Positions 19,481 through 31,183 of a stretch of 64,000 nt of DNA are shown here, piece by piece (the stretch's first letter is position 1; every line of letters starts with the position of its first letter). A model generated the notes under the pieces. It saw only the letters and a program-made list of their open reading frames with translations. It made no database searches and was not told the DNA's origin. The translations under genes were made by a program, and so were the position numbers. Source of the DNA: Grammothele lineata. Its lineage: Eukaryota; Basidiomycota; Agaricomycetes; Polyporales; Polyporaceae. The stretch spans positions 62,001-126,000 of the forward strand of contig NDFF03000126.1 in NCBI GenBank assembly GCA_002150815.3. The letters are read 5' to 3'.

Positions 19481-22474
19481 CGTGTTGGCGGTTGCGTGGA
19501 TGACTGGGACGTGTGAGGTGTGGTGAGAAGGGTGTGTTTGCGTTGAAATGAGAGAGGCGAAATGAGAGAGGCGAGGAGGTGGGGAGAAAGAAAGACGTAC
19601 GAGCACCTCGTGTTTTATGCCATTCTGCTCCCGAGCTCTCCCGTATGTGACGCGTCCTACTATCGAGGTCCAGTCCCGCAGAATACTAGGATCGCGAGCA
19701 CCGCCGCCGCCTGCGGTGCTACATGCCTCTCCAGGCTCCAGGGAGGGAGGGAGACTCGGAGATGCGGGGCAGCAGCCTCCAACCGACCAGCAGGTCCTGC
19801 GGCAGTCAAACCGCGCCCAGCCACACGAAGAGCCTGATAATCGAGGGATTCTGCGTACGTGGGCGGGGGCCCCGGAGCGGTAAGTGAAGAGGGGCGCCGC
19901 TGAGTTGCTGAGCTGGGCCTAGGAAGTCAGCGACGGCGCCGCGACGCAACGAGGCGACTGCACGCGCATTGCGCACCGCTCGGAAGTCGGGGGTCGATGG
20001 CGCATAATCGAGGAGGGCAAGTCCCGGTGCTCTTGGTCTTCTCCGCGCGCGCCCGGACGCGGGTATCATTCACAGCCCATAAGCTCAGGAGCTCAAGAGC
20101 CCAGGACTCGGGCTCCATCGCTGCAGAAGCACGGACGGGCCCCGCTCTTCACGCGGCCGCACGGGGGTCCTGGATCGCGCACACGAGCCTGCATGTTCGG
20201 GCGCGCGGGTGCGGGGCGAACGCAGTCCTGTGAAGCCATGAAAGGAATATTTAGACTTCGATGTGCATGGTCTGCTGCATGGACTCCGCGCGTCTGGCGA
20301 GTCTGCGTGATCAGGGCGTGGCTTTGTGGGTGTCCTGGAGCGACAGCGGGCGGTGGGGGCAGGTCCGAGGGGCGAGTCTGCGGCCATCCAACCAAGTATG
20401 GCAAGTGCGCGAGGGTCCCGACCCTGCAGTCATGAATAATCATGACGGCATCCGTGGGGCTCAGAATAGCGCCATAATTCCTGCAGCGCGTGTTTTCATA
20501 ATATCCGGCACTGTCCGAATCGTCGAGGCAGTCCGGGGGAGGCGGAGGCGGAGGCGGACGGTGCTGAAGCTCGCGGGCCAGCCATTTGCCCCGGGTGGCC
20601 AAGGGAACAAACCACCCCGGGGCGGAGTTGAAACTTGGGAGGTTGGAGGCTTGCCGCCGGCACTGCGGCGCCGCGGAGCGTGCACGGGGGATCATGCTGC
20701 GTACATGTATGCCGTTGTGGGTGGGCGTCTCGGATGCCATATCGAGCGGTCTTCGGGGCGTGCTGCAGGAAGCGTGAACGTTGTGTGGGGTGTGGGCGCG
20801 CGAGGGGGTGCGTGATGGCGTGAAGAAGCTGGCTCGGTCCGAGGGTGATTCGCTTAACGCAGGGGTGTTTGTGGGGTGAGAATCCGGACCTGGGACGGGA
20901 TGGTGTCGGTGAGAGGTCGGGCCCCGGGGTGGAAGGACTTACATCGACGATCGGCTGAGTGCCTGCTATCGGCGCATGGCGATATCAATGTGTTCCTGTG
21001 GGCGTGCGCCGATGTTACGACCCATCTTGTCGAGCAGACGGTTCACATGGATGCAAACTTTGTGGTCCTGGATGAGTTGCACGACGAGTAGCGTGCTAGA
21101 CGTCAAGGCGAAGAGTTCGAAAGTGGCACGTCATAGTCGCGGGTGTTCTTCTTGGATGGGAGGGCAACGATGGATATTGGATACCACGGTCGGTACTTGC
21201 TCCAACCTTCCCTGCAGCGATGAACGCTGCGCTTTGAGTGGGACAGAGCACGCATGTCGGCCCAGTGTGGACAAGCAGAGGGCGGACAGTGGGTGGATTT
21301 TGATATGCGTTCGGTTCAAGTTCAACTGAAAGCCCAATTCATTGAGGAAGGTAGCTGAAGTTCAAAAGTTAATCTCAAAGTTGAATCTCCGCAAACTTCC
21401 TTGCCATTCGGGGAATTAATATAGACGCCCGCGCAACGCGCGATGATCGAACCGCCTCGATGACGCTCCTTTTGCGTATCCCCTTACTCCTTTACTTACC
21501 GTATCATGACGGGATCCTTCTTTCATCTCTTCCGCAGTAGATTGAACGGCTCGTCGAGCACTTCGCATGTTCTAAGGCCACTCAAGCCAGTCAAGTAAGG
21601 TACAATGCCGGTTCGCGTCGCTGTTGGGAGGAATGTTACCGAGCCTAATGACGATTATTAACAGGCATCCCTTCATCCGACACAAGCCCCACTCCACTCT
21701 GCTCCGCTCCACGACACTGCAAATTGACACGTCCATATGTCAGACCGTGCTGCGTTGCGGTCTTAGCGGACACGCGAGCAGCCGCCACGCCAGCGCACGC
21801 CCCAGCTCCATTCGATCGGGCCGCAAGCGCTGCGCAGCAAGTAACCACTGCGTCTCGACTCTCGATTGCTGCGCAGTCACTCTGGCCGTCCGCGCCCTGG
21901 CCGATGAGGGGCGCAAGCGGAATCGAGCTTTGCCGGAACAGGGAAGAGGGCGCGCAGAACGCGGTGTGCCACGGCATCGATGGTACCGGATCCGGCGGAG
22001 GAACGCTGACGGAGGCGCTGCGCTCGAGGCTCCCCATATCGCGGCGCGGTCGGTCCTCTCCACTCCCGCGGCGATCGGTTGCGAGCGCGTCCTGCACCGG
22101 CAGTGCGCTTGCTGATACGACGAGAACGACGTGCGCAAAGTCAAAGCCTCTGTGGCCATCGCGTTCGCGGGCAGGTCGTCGCAAGGGCGCGGGATGTGCG
22201 GATGGCAAGTCTGGCAGATGCACGAATTGGACAGGCGGAGGACGCGTTCTGGACGCGGGGAAAGGAGGAAGCTGTGGCGGGGACGCTACGACGGGAGAAA
22301 GTTTGATGGTCTACTCTGTTTCTCCACCGCTACTCGCAAACGTGCAGCGCCCGCCCCGTCCTATAATCGCCACCCGCCAAGCGTACATGGCCCGCCCCGC
22401 GTACTCTCCCTTCTTGCCCTCACGCTCTTTCCTTCCTACCCTCACCGCCGCGGACCCCTTCCGCAACGGCCACC
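19481..22474. other. 3 kb GC-rich region without a supported gene
   Basis: Open frames are long on both strands because the GC content is high. The largest is a minus-strand frame at 20093-20740 with a poly-proline run that comes from a GGCGGA repeat near 20537-20560. Another lies at 21645-22223. Neither shows a domain or a consistent splice structure. Simple direct repeats occur at 19545-19580 (ATGAGAGAGGCGA twice) and 19740-19755 (GGGA repeats). The last few hundred bases before 22475 should be the promoter of the mannosyltransferase gene. Confidence 0.45.
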
Positions 22475-24943
22475 ATGGCGATCAAGCTAACAGCAACGGC
22501 GCGCTACCTCATCCTCTCCGTGGTTATCATCGTGCGTTCTCCTTCTCCCAGTCTTTCTCTTCTCCCGCTCATCGTGCCACCTGTCGCTCTAGTTCGGCCT
22601 GCACTCCATCCTCAGCTTCACGCACGAAGACTACGGCCGCGCGACCTCCCTCGGCAACCTCGCCTCCCAACTGCCCTGGCGGGGATCAGACAACACGCCT
22701 TACACCCCCGACGACTACGTCACCCTCCCGCCCGACGACGGCACATCCGCGCTCCCGCCTTCACTCCTCACGCGCCGTGCCAACGCGACGATCCTCATGC
22801 TCGCGCGCAACAGCGACGTCGAGGACGCGGTGAAGAGCGTCCGCCGTCTTGAGGATCGCTTCAATCGGAGGGCGGGATACCCGTGGACGTTCCTAAATGA
22901 GGAGCCGTTCTCGGACGAGTTCAAGAGGTGCGCGTTCATTTTGTTCTTGTCGCCTCCCGTTCTACTCTCCCCCGCTTTCCCCGCGCGCGCGCACGCACAC
23001 ATGCATCCACACTCGCTATCTGAGCGCCTCACTGGCTGGACCGAGATCTCGCTCCGCCTCGCCAGATGCGCTCGGTACGATCGCAGCCGCGGTTCTGCTC
23101 CCATCTCCCCTCATCTCATCTCATCTCGCCCCATCGCGTCGCGTCGAAACCCATCTCCGCTGCGACCGGGCGCATTGCATCCTGTCTACCCCTGCTCTGC
23201 GCCTTCATCGGGAATCGAGCTTTTCGCGAGCGCTGGCGCCGGAGACCGAGAGATGATTCGTGATTTGCGATGCGCGATACCTCCTTCGAGAAGGGCAGGA
23301 GCGATCGCCCCAGCGGGTTTGTGGCGCGGTACCGGGCACGACGCGGCGTCCTTGGGTGAGCCGGCGGGAGGTTGGCTGACTTCGGTTGGTGAGCCCCGCG
23401 CGCTCTTCCCGCGATGGCCACAGTAGGATGTGCGTTGTGTGGTGTGCGGCGGACAGCGGGCATGGGTACCTCATGATGCAGTGATTGTGTTGGTGGCAGT
23501 GACCGGGCCCTGTGTACGCGGACGTGGGTGCAGTCTCTCCAGGGCGCGCGTCCTGGGAGGCGGGAGGGGAGTTCACGTGCCCAGGCTTTGGGAGCGCGCA
23601 CGGAGGGTTGCGCGAGTGCTTTTTCCGACCGCGAGCGCGGTCGCGGCCTGGCGGGGGATGCTCGCGAAGTCAGAGCGCGCACGCACGTGACGTACCCCTT
23701 CAATACCCCTTTCCCCCCTCCTTCTACGCGAATACGGGGCGCTGACCCATCCCCCGCGCAGACGCCTCAGCAACGTAATCAACGGCGAAGTCTCCTTCGA
23801 GCTCGTCCCCCGCGAGCACTGGTTCCAGCCCGCCTGGATCGACGAGGATCGTGCCAAAGCCGGCCGCGAGAAGATGGAGCACGATAACATCATTTATGGG
23901 GGGAGCGTATCTTACCGTAATATGTGCCGGTATAACTCTGGGGTGAGTCCGGTCCGGCATGTTCCTGTTTGAAGAAAGAGGGCCCGGGATGAGCTGACGC
24001 GGCGCGGGCGATATAGTTCTTCTACCGCCACCCGGCGTTGCAGAAGTACAGGTGGTACTGGCGCGTGGAGCCGGACGTACACTTCCACTGCGACGTCAAC
24101 TACGACCCGTTCCTGTTCATGGAGGACCACAACAAGACTTACTGTGCGTGCGCCCTGCTCGTCCCCTCTGCCCTTCTGCGCGGTTTGTTTTACTATCTGG
24201 CTCACACGGGTTCTCGCGGGTAGCGTTCACGATCACGATGTACGAGTACCGCGCGACGATCCCGACGCTCTGGGACGCCGTGAAGGAGTTCACGAAGGCG
24301 CACCCGGAGTATATCGCCAAGGACAACGCGATGGGGTACATGTCCGACGATAAGGGGGAGACGTATAACCTCTGCCACTGTGCGCCCCGTTTCCCCTCTG
24401 TTTGTGTAGATGTGTGCTGACCGTGCGCCGGGCGATGTTCGCAGTCTGGAGCAACTTCGAGATCGCGGACATGGACTTTTGGAGGGGCGAAGCCTACTCC
24501 AAGTTCTTCGACCATCTCGACAAACAAGGCGGGTTCTACTATGAGGTACGTGCGCTGCCCTCCCTTCCCCTCCCCTCTCCCTTTCCATTTCCCTTCGTTT
24601 CCTCTCCGTCCCCCTCGTCCCCTCTTGCTGACGCATGCGTCCGACACAGCGCTGGGGCGACGCCCCCGTGCACAGCATCGCCGCCGCGCTCTTCCTCGAC
24701 AAGTCCCGCATCCACTTCTTCGGGGACATCGGGTACGAGCACAACCCGTACGTCCACTGCCCCACCGACGCGGGCGCGTACGCGCGCGGGAAATGCGCGT
24801 GTGACCAGAAGCGGAGCTTTGGTGAGTGTTTTGTTTGATGTTTGAAGTTGGAGGAGCAGAGAGAAGGTTACTGACGAACTATGGGATGTGGTGTAGATTA
24901 TGATGGGTACTCGTGCATGAGGCAGTGGGACCGGATACAATGA
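22475..24943 (+). CDS. KRE2/KTR-type alpha-1,2-mannosyltransferase, GT15 family (391 aa)
   Basis: Eight exons join in frame: 22475-22531, 22593-22927, 23762-23942, 24017-24143, 24224-24379, 24445-24545, 24650-24821 and 24897-24943. Exon 1 encodes a short cytosolic tail and signal-anchor (YLILSVVIIFGLHSILSF), so this is a type II Golgi membrane protein. GT15 blocks appear in order: RANATILMLARN, then VRRLEDRFNRRAGYPWTFLN, then IIYGGSVSYRNMCRYNSGFF, then YWRVEPDVHFHCDVNYDPFL, then GETYNLCHFWSNFEI, then RWGDAPVHSIAAALF. The family transfers mannose from GDP-mannose to O-linked and N-linked glycans of cell-wall proteins. Length and block order are those of an intact enzyme. The second intron (22928-23761) is 834 bp, about ten times the local norm, and contains no exon I can see. 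Confidence 0.92.
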
Positions 24944-25618
24944 GTTTCGTCCCGCGCCTCGCGTCTCACATGTCCAGAGGGTGTTTTACTAGGGCCTCCG
25001 GAGGCTCGGCGCCCGATGCTTTGTCTGTACCACCAGTAGGCGAGTCCTCGCGTTCGATCTAACTTATCACTCTTGCTTCTTCTACGTTCCACCACGTACT
25101 GTATAGACACAACTTCTGCCCCTTGCCTATCGCGCACGCACTCTCCCTCCCTCTCGCACGAGTTCCAATCATCCGCCCTACTTACATATAGACCCACCTA
25201 CATCCCAATGTCGATATCCCTCGCACGTCCAAAACCCGTACATACATCTACATATATCTACGCACTGCTTCTTCTCAATATATTGCTATTCCTTGCCCTC
25301 CTTGGTCAGGCGCGCTTTGAGCCCCCCTTCCCCGGCTACCGCGAGCGAAGTATGGCCCTGGAGTTCCCCGAGTCTTGTTCGGTTGACAGTACTTGGACAC
25401 CGCGGCTTGCCAAACCCGGTCCCGGGAGTGCGATCGGCCACCCGTGTCATGGCGCGGCCTGCGATCGGCCACCCCACGCAGAGAGGTGAGGGCGCATACG
25501 TCATAGACCGGTCGCGGAAGGGCACTGGCACTGGCACTGGGCTTAGAGTATATAGCCCGGACCCCTTCTCTCTCTCTGCGGTACGACCCCTCGGCAATCT
25601 CTTGCTACGTCCCAGAAC
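24944..25618. other. Intergenic with promoter-like repeats upstream of the HVA1 gene
   Basis: The first part is 3' flank of the mannosyltransferase. Nearer the next gene there are two copies of a 15-base word (TGCGATCGGCCACCC) at 25429-25443 and 25460-25474, 31 bp apart, and three tandem GGCACT units at 25521-25540, just before a TATA-like site. No gene is visible. Confidence 0.5.
25549..25554 (+). promoter_or_regulatory. TATA-like element of the HVA1 gene
   Basis: TATATA lies 65 bp upstream of the ATG at 25619 and is followed by a CT-rich stretch (CCCCTTCTCTCTCTCTGCGG), a combination typical of fungal core promoters. It is assigned by position and sequence only. Confidence 0.4.
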
Positions 25619-26047
25619 ATGGCCGACAAGCTCAGTGAAGGACAGGAAGTTTCGTACGCACAATCTCCCACGTTATCATCACTCTTCGTTTCGCTGATCC
25701 TGACACGTTTGCGTACTACGTATGTAGGTGGAAGTGGGGCAGTGGCAACCCCTCGGGCAAGGTCGACGAGATCGTCGAGGAGGGAACGGCGGAGGTGACG
25801 AGCAACAAGGTGCGCTTCACTAGGTCCCTTCTCGAGGATATCAGGCATTTATTGGGTGTTGTTGATGTAGGGAAATACGGTCACTCGAAACGCGCGGGAG
25901 GGCGACCCGGCAGTGAAGATCACTCGTAAAGGGGTGAATGCCCTCGAGTTTCATCTTTGCGTCTCCCTGACGCCGATATGCGTGCTGCCCTAGAACGATG
26001 TCGTGAAGCTTGCGCATGAGCTGAACGAAGTGAAGGATGCTGAGTGA
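25619..26047 (+). CDS. Small Tudor-like protein, hypervirulence-associated (HVA1/DUF2945) family (77 aa)
   Basis: Four short exons join in frame: 25619-25653, 25728-25809, 25871-25933 and 25994-26047. The product reads MADKLSEGQEVSWKWGSGNP, SGKVDEIVEEGTAEVTSNKG, NTVTRNAREGDPAVKITRKG and NDVVKLAHELNEVKDAE in sequence. This is the compact Tudor/SH3-like barrel of the HVA1 family, with the family features: a W-x-W-G-S-G-x-x-x-G-x-V core near the N-terminus, KG-N-x-V-T-R, and a DP-A then V-K-L-x-x-E-L end. Members occur in bacteria and fungi and are cytosolic. The family name comes from one Cryptococcus gene and says little about mechanism. The gene looks complete and single copy, with a TATA-like promoter just upstream. 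Confidence 0.88.
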
Positions 26048-26156
26048 ATAGCGGAGGACATTGACACGAACGCTACTTGATGACAATATGTTCCTCCATC
26101 GTACTCGTACAGTGTATTAATAGGGACATTGGACCTTGAAAGTTTCACCTTCCCGC

Positions 26157-28368
26157 TCAAGAGAGCAAATACAGGTCGCATGAGGGCGTACCCGTCGTAC
26201 AAATTCGTCTCTTAAGTTTATACGCGAAGGCCTCGAGTGCGACCTCCAACGTATTTCCGCCCACAAACCGCCTGCTCCTCTTGAAGGACACGGTGATGGT
26301 TGGAGGAATCTCCATGTTCGGCCACTTCTTGTGCAGCGACGTCACCACTACGCGTGCACACCCCTGCTCATCCAGCGCAATGTGGTCTCGCTTACAGTCG
26401 TGCTTCATATCGCCCCCGCGACCCTTGTAGAGAAACCGGAACACAAAGTAGTGTGGTCCGAGTTTCCCTGCAGCGGAATGAGGCCCACGGGTACAGCGAC
26501 CAATGACAAGGGCGACCTGGAAGCGAGACCAGTGGTCATGCCTATCAAACACGAGGGTCACCGGGTCTGCCCCAGTCCACGCTGGGGGCACGGGCTTGAC
26601 GGTGCTCAACTGGAGCATAAATCGTCGTTCGAAGCTTGAGATCACCGCCGGTGCGAGCGCGAACGGCGGTGTCGAACCAATGCGCAGGCGCGCAACGAGC
26701 TCGTGCAGATCCCTCGGGTCGGAGGCGCGGTACGTGGGCCATGGGGCGATGTAGACGTCGCGCCACTCCCAGGGGAACGAGTCGCTCAGCTCGGGGTCGA
26801 TGCGGAGGAGGCGCTGGGAGTTGCCGGAGCAGGTGTAGATGGGCACGTCTCTCTTTGAAGCTTTGGAGTCGTGGCGGAGGACTAGGCAGAGGGACGCCTG
26901 GGGAAAGAAATCTAGTTTGCTTCCGCGCAGCTGTGCGACGGTAATCCCCCCAATGCCGTTTAGTTGGCACACAGGGACGTGAGCGCGGATGCCCTGAGGG
27001 GTCAAGGTGAACGCGATTGTATCGGATCGCAGCTCTGACGTTCCTTGGGCCTCGCGATCCTGCGACACAAATATCAATATCCTGATAGATGAGCAAAGAA
27101 GCTTTGAAGTATGTCCTTCTCACCAATTTGGCCGATTTACACTTGATCCCACTGGTTTCCCCAGTGGACAGTATACATCCAGACTCTGCAAACATGGCCG
27201 GAGATGGAGAGAAAAGGCACAAAAGCCTGTGATCTGTCATCACGTCCGCATCCCTCTCCTCCCTGCTGTTCTGATAGAGTTTACCGCTGCCGTTTGTGTA
27301 AATAGCGCGCCAGTGTCCCCAAGCGAAGAGCGTCGGATCCAGTGACGTTCTCAGAATCTCCTCCTGTAACCTGTAAAACGCTCTCTGCCCCTCTCCGTAG
27401 AGCGTCGGCATGTTAATGCCGAAGATTCCGAAGAGACAGTACGCCTCGTCCTCGATGCGGGTCGTCGAGCGCGACGACGCCCACGCCATCCGCGACGCGA
27501 CACTGACCTCTGTGATGTCCTTCTCGAAACGCAGGACGCTCGCGGGAATGGAGGTGATCGCTTGCAGCTGCTGGGCGAGCCCGAACTTGTCCCCGAGAGG
27601 GGTCCAGTCGCGCGACATGAAGCGGAGCGTCTTGAGCGCGGGCAGCTCCTGCAGCGTCCAGCTGCGCTTGTGCCAGCGGCTCGCGGCGAACTCTGATTGC
27701 ATGTGCGGGCGCACGGCCTTGTCCGGGACGTTGTCCGAGACGTCGTCCATATAGACGTAGCAGACGTCGGAGAGGGCGTAGTACCGGAACATGGAGTTGA
27801 TCGCTTCGGTGAGCTCGGAGCTGCTCGTCTTGTCGATGCAGCACGTGTCCGCCCACGCCCACTCGAATCCGTCCCATTCGGCTTGGCGGAGGAAGTTGCG
27901 GGTCTTGGGCGTAAGGACGTCGCGGGGAGTAGAGGGCAAAGGTTCCACATACGGGTCGCGGCCAAGTGGCCGGATTCCGGGTGCGCGGGCCGGATCTGAT
28001 GTGAACGGAGGTTCTGGAGGCGGCGCGGACGGCGACTGGGATGAATGGTGTTGCATGTCGTGTTCTCCTAATAGTAAGGCAACGAGTTTGTCAATGGTCC
28101 GCTGCTGGTGCTGTACAGTGTTCTGCAGTTGCTCGACAGCGACTCGAAGCCCCTCAAGACTGAAGAGCGATTCCTCGTGAGGTTGTGCGATCGCGGCTTC
28201 CGGTTCCATGTTCGACTCGCACACCTTCGCAGCGTCCCGGAGCTTCTGGAAAGTGTCCTCCTCTGAGGTGCTGCTCCAAACGTGCGAAAGGATCGCATAT
28301 CCTCCAGGTACGTCCTCAGGACAATTGAAGCATTTGAGCGTTGCGGTCTTGGTGTTGAGAAGCCACAT
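26157..28368 (-). CDS. HET-domain protein 1 (715 aa)
   Basis: Two exons, 27124-28368 (415 codons) and 26157-27059, are separated by a 64 bp GTGAGA...CGCAG intron in phase 0. The N-terminus MWLLNTKTATLKCF and GGYAILSHVWSS begin the HET domain. The core WAWADTCCIDKTSSSELTEA is at about residues 170-190, followed by WTLQELPALKTLRF and EDEAYCLFGIFGINMPTLYG. Between the two halves lies an insertion of about 100 residues with a predicted coiled coil (LRVAVEQLQNTVQHQQRTID, residues 72-100) and a Pro-rich linker. HET domains trigger heterokaryon-incompatibility cell death in fungi. The canonical GWTLQELLAP is SWTLQELPAL here, unlike the two paralogues. The second exon encodes a C-terminal domain shared by all three (GIRAHVPV, WEWRDVYIAP, LGPHYFVFRF). 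Confidence 0.85.
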
Positions 28369-31183
28369 CGCTGCAAAGAGGACGGCGTGAGTCTGTATCC
28401 AAGCAGAAAATCATGATAAATTGAGACTGTACGTTAAGTGCGATGCGAAATACGGATGGTGATGTCTTAAACGGTCGGTAAAATCGGTGTGGTGTATACA
28501 GGATAGGGAGGGGCTGTGGGCTTGGGCGATTTCGCTTGGTATCCGGAAAGGGAGAAGTCTTGTGTGGGCGTTGAGATGCGTTCGCCAACTAAGGGTGGAA
28601 GGCAGCGAGTAACTGGTACCTTCTCGACTTCGAATTGTAGACGGCCGGGTACAAGCGCGGTTTGTGGGCGTGGTGAGGATGGGTGAGAGACGGCCAGTGC
28701 AGACAGTGCGGTCCTACGCTGGAGCAGCATACTCTGCCAAGATATAAGCCGATGTCGAACCCTTGAAGGTCGCGGAGGACCCACCTGATCATGATAACAG
28801 AGAAGCATCCGCTCTTCCTCTTCAGAATGTCTTCTGGGTCTTTCGTACCTCAGGCCGCAGCAGCCTCGAGGATGGCCGGGCCGGACCTTGGGCCTCATGG
28901 GACGAGTACCGACGTTCCCTATCGAAGGTGCGAAAGCTTGCGGAGACACTTCGTGCGCAATAGGGAAAAGATGTGCATGAATTATGACATATCCATACAT
29001 ACATGGGACCGGCACGAGTACATCTTGCAGAGCAGAACTCCTCCGTCCGATCTGCGGTCAAGATCGCCGCGACAATTTGACCCCAATTTCCTTCGAGCTA
29101 CGTCTAACGATCTGACTTACCAGCGGAGGAGATCAATGGGGTGTCTTGAGTAGCTTGGAGGGCTAAACGCAAGTTTGAGCCAAGCCAAGAGACAACCGTG
29201 AGTGAGTGACCTCGTAACAGTCTCAGGTTCACGTACCGTGGCCAGGTAACCGTTCATACTCCTACAAGGGTCGAAAGCGGATGGCGTCCACCCTACCAGA
29301 GGACCCGTATCGCCGGCTCGGGTATGGGGAGAAAATCGATGCGGTGCGGTGCGGTCCATGTAGACACGTCGTCCCACAGACTGCATTAGCGAACGACCTC
29401 ACGGATCTTCTATATCGTCTTCTTGGCCTGTCAATTACCTGGGTATGGACGAGGAAGTGGATGCTTGATAGGGCAAACGTGTAGTTGTGGAGGCCTCAGC
29501 AGTGTGCATATTACTGTGTATGCGTAGTCGCCTTCGATGATTCCAGCAGGAACGTGGGTAGGACCTCATGCAAGTCTTCCAGCAACGTTGACAGTCAATG
29601 GTGTCGAAGAGTAACCCTCTACTAGAAACAGAGTTGTCCTTGCTGCTGGCGAGGCTCCTGAGGGCGGCTGGAGGACGACTGAGGGGAGCGGCGTGCTTAG
29701 ACTCTTGGAGACGATATGCCGTATGGATCCAGAGAATATTTCTCAGGTCTAATTAGGAACGCCTGTAGGACATGCATACCAGGGACGGTGGAGGAACGAG
29801 GTGAAAATCACTTGGTACTGCGATTAGAGTGACAGCGACTCACCAGAACCCACGACCATGTTCGTCTATGTGCCACATCCTTTCGTTTTCCGCCTTGCGG
29901 ACTCCGAGTGTTATTGGCTTGGTATGTAGACTTAGAGCGGAGGAGTTGATGAGCAGCAGGAGTAGGAAGGTACGTAGTGGTTGCGGGTTGAGGAAGTTGG
30001 CGCTACCGGCGGCGTGCTGGTTCCCGGGAAACTTCCCGCCGCGCGGTCGAAGATGTCTTCTGCGTTCATTCCCCTACTTCGTTCCGCATTGCAACTGCCA
30101 ACGGCGGTTCTGAACAATACTCGCTCTCCTAGAGAACAACTACTACCTCTAGTCAATTACGCTGGATGGTAGACTATTATCGACGGACAGCTGGCGTCCG
30201 GAGCTTCTAGGTTAGTTCATGTTTGCGTCTTCAACATCCGTTTTTACGACTCGATGTCCCTGTGGAACGTCCTCACTGATACCTCTCGTAGTTCAGGCTG
30301 CCATGTCCGAGAAGGATAAAATGAGGCATTCTCTTTTCCAACGATTCGGCCCTTGCCCATTTTGCGATGCCATGCGTTTCCGTACTTCGAAGATGGTCAC
30401 CGGCAGTTCTAGCCCGGGTCGGGCCTTCGAGAGCTCCGCTCCCGAGACAGCGATTGTCCAAGTCGGTGGCGAGATCAAGTAGGCCACGTAGTGCCCATAC
30501 ACATCTACACTCTGTTGGACGCAGGAGTGGCTACGAGTGAGTACAAACGCATTCTAGGACCCGTCTCAACCTAATTGGCAATAGGTATGCGATTCCAGAA
30601 TCGTTTACTAGACCGGAAGTAACTGCGATCTATCCGTTGTGGTTCAGGCGGCCAGGGCGCGCCGTCCGGTGACAAGACGTAAAGGCAAGCCCGGGTGTGC
30701 GCTGACATCCGCCTTCGAGTCCCACGAAGAAGAGCTGGGAAAACATCAACGTCTTTCGCGCAGACCCGACGAGCCTCCACCGCCTACTGTTTCTTGCGCT
30801 GTGCCGTATTCAATTCCCTTATCGACGTTGCTTGTATGTTGTCTTCCTCTGATTTAAGTGATCGATGTTGCTTACACGACGTGGCTGCGAAACAGGATAA
30901 CTTCGTTGTAGCGCGTGAAAGCGTAAACAGAGTTCCACCACACTCCGTTAACGATTCTGTTTGTTCCCCCATAGCTCCCCAGCCAACACAGCCAAACGAT
31001 CGATACTCTCTGTTCTCTCTCATCTTCCAGCCGAAAGACGGTCTTCTGCGTGTTGCAGCATGAACGGAATTGGAGTAAACGCTAAATCGTGCTGAGAACG
31101 GCGTATCGATAAAGCCCATAAGTTGTGAGTCGGCTGGGAAAACATCGGAAGCATTGATTGACCCTATCTATATAGAGACCTCC
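28369..31183. other. 2.8 kb between HET genes 1 and 2, no supported gene
   Basis: The outer parts are the divergent promoters of HET1 and HET2. In the middle, small plus-strand frames near 29858-29930 (an ATG segment encoding FVYVPHPFVFRLADSECYWL before GTATGT) and 30304-30482 (MSEKDKMRHSLFQRFG, with a C-x-x-C) look faintly coding but do not join. They may be remnants of a gene between the HET copies. Confidence 0.4.

Noticed and set aside
20093..20740. Minus-strand open frame of 215 codons with poly-proline
   Set aside because: The proline run comes from a GGCGGA repeat, overlapping frames are also open, and no splice sites or domain support it.
21724..22833. Long plus-strand open frame (369 codons)
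   Set aside because: It overlaps the first exons of the mannosyltransferase in a different frame, its composition is Ala/Arg/Pro-rich, and it has no domain.
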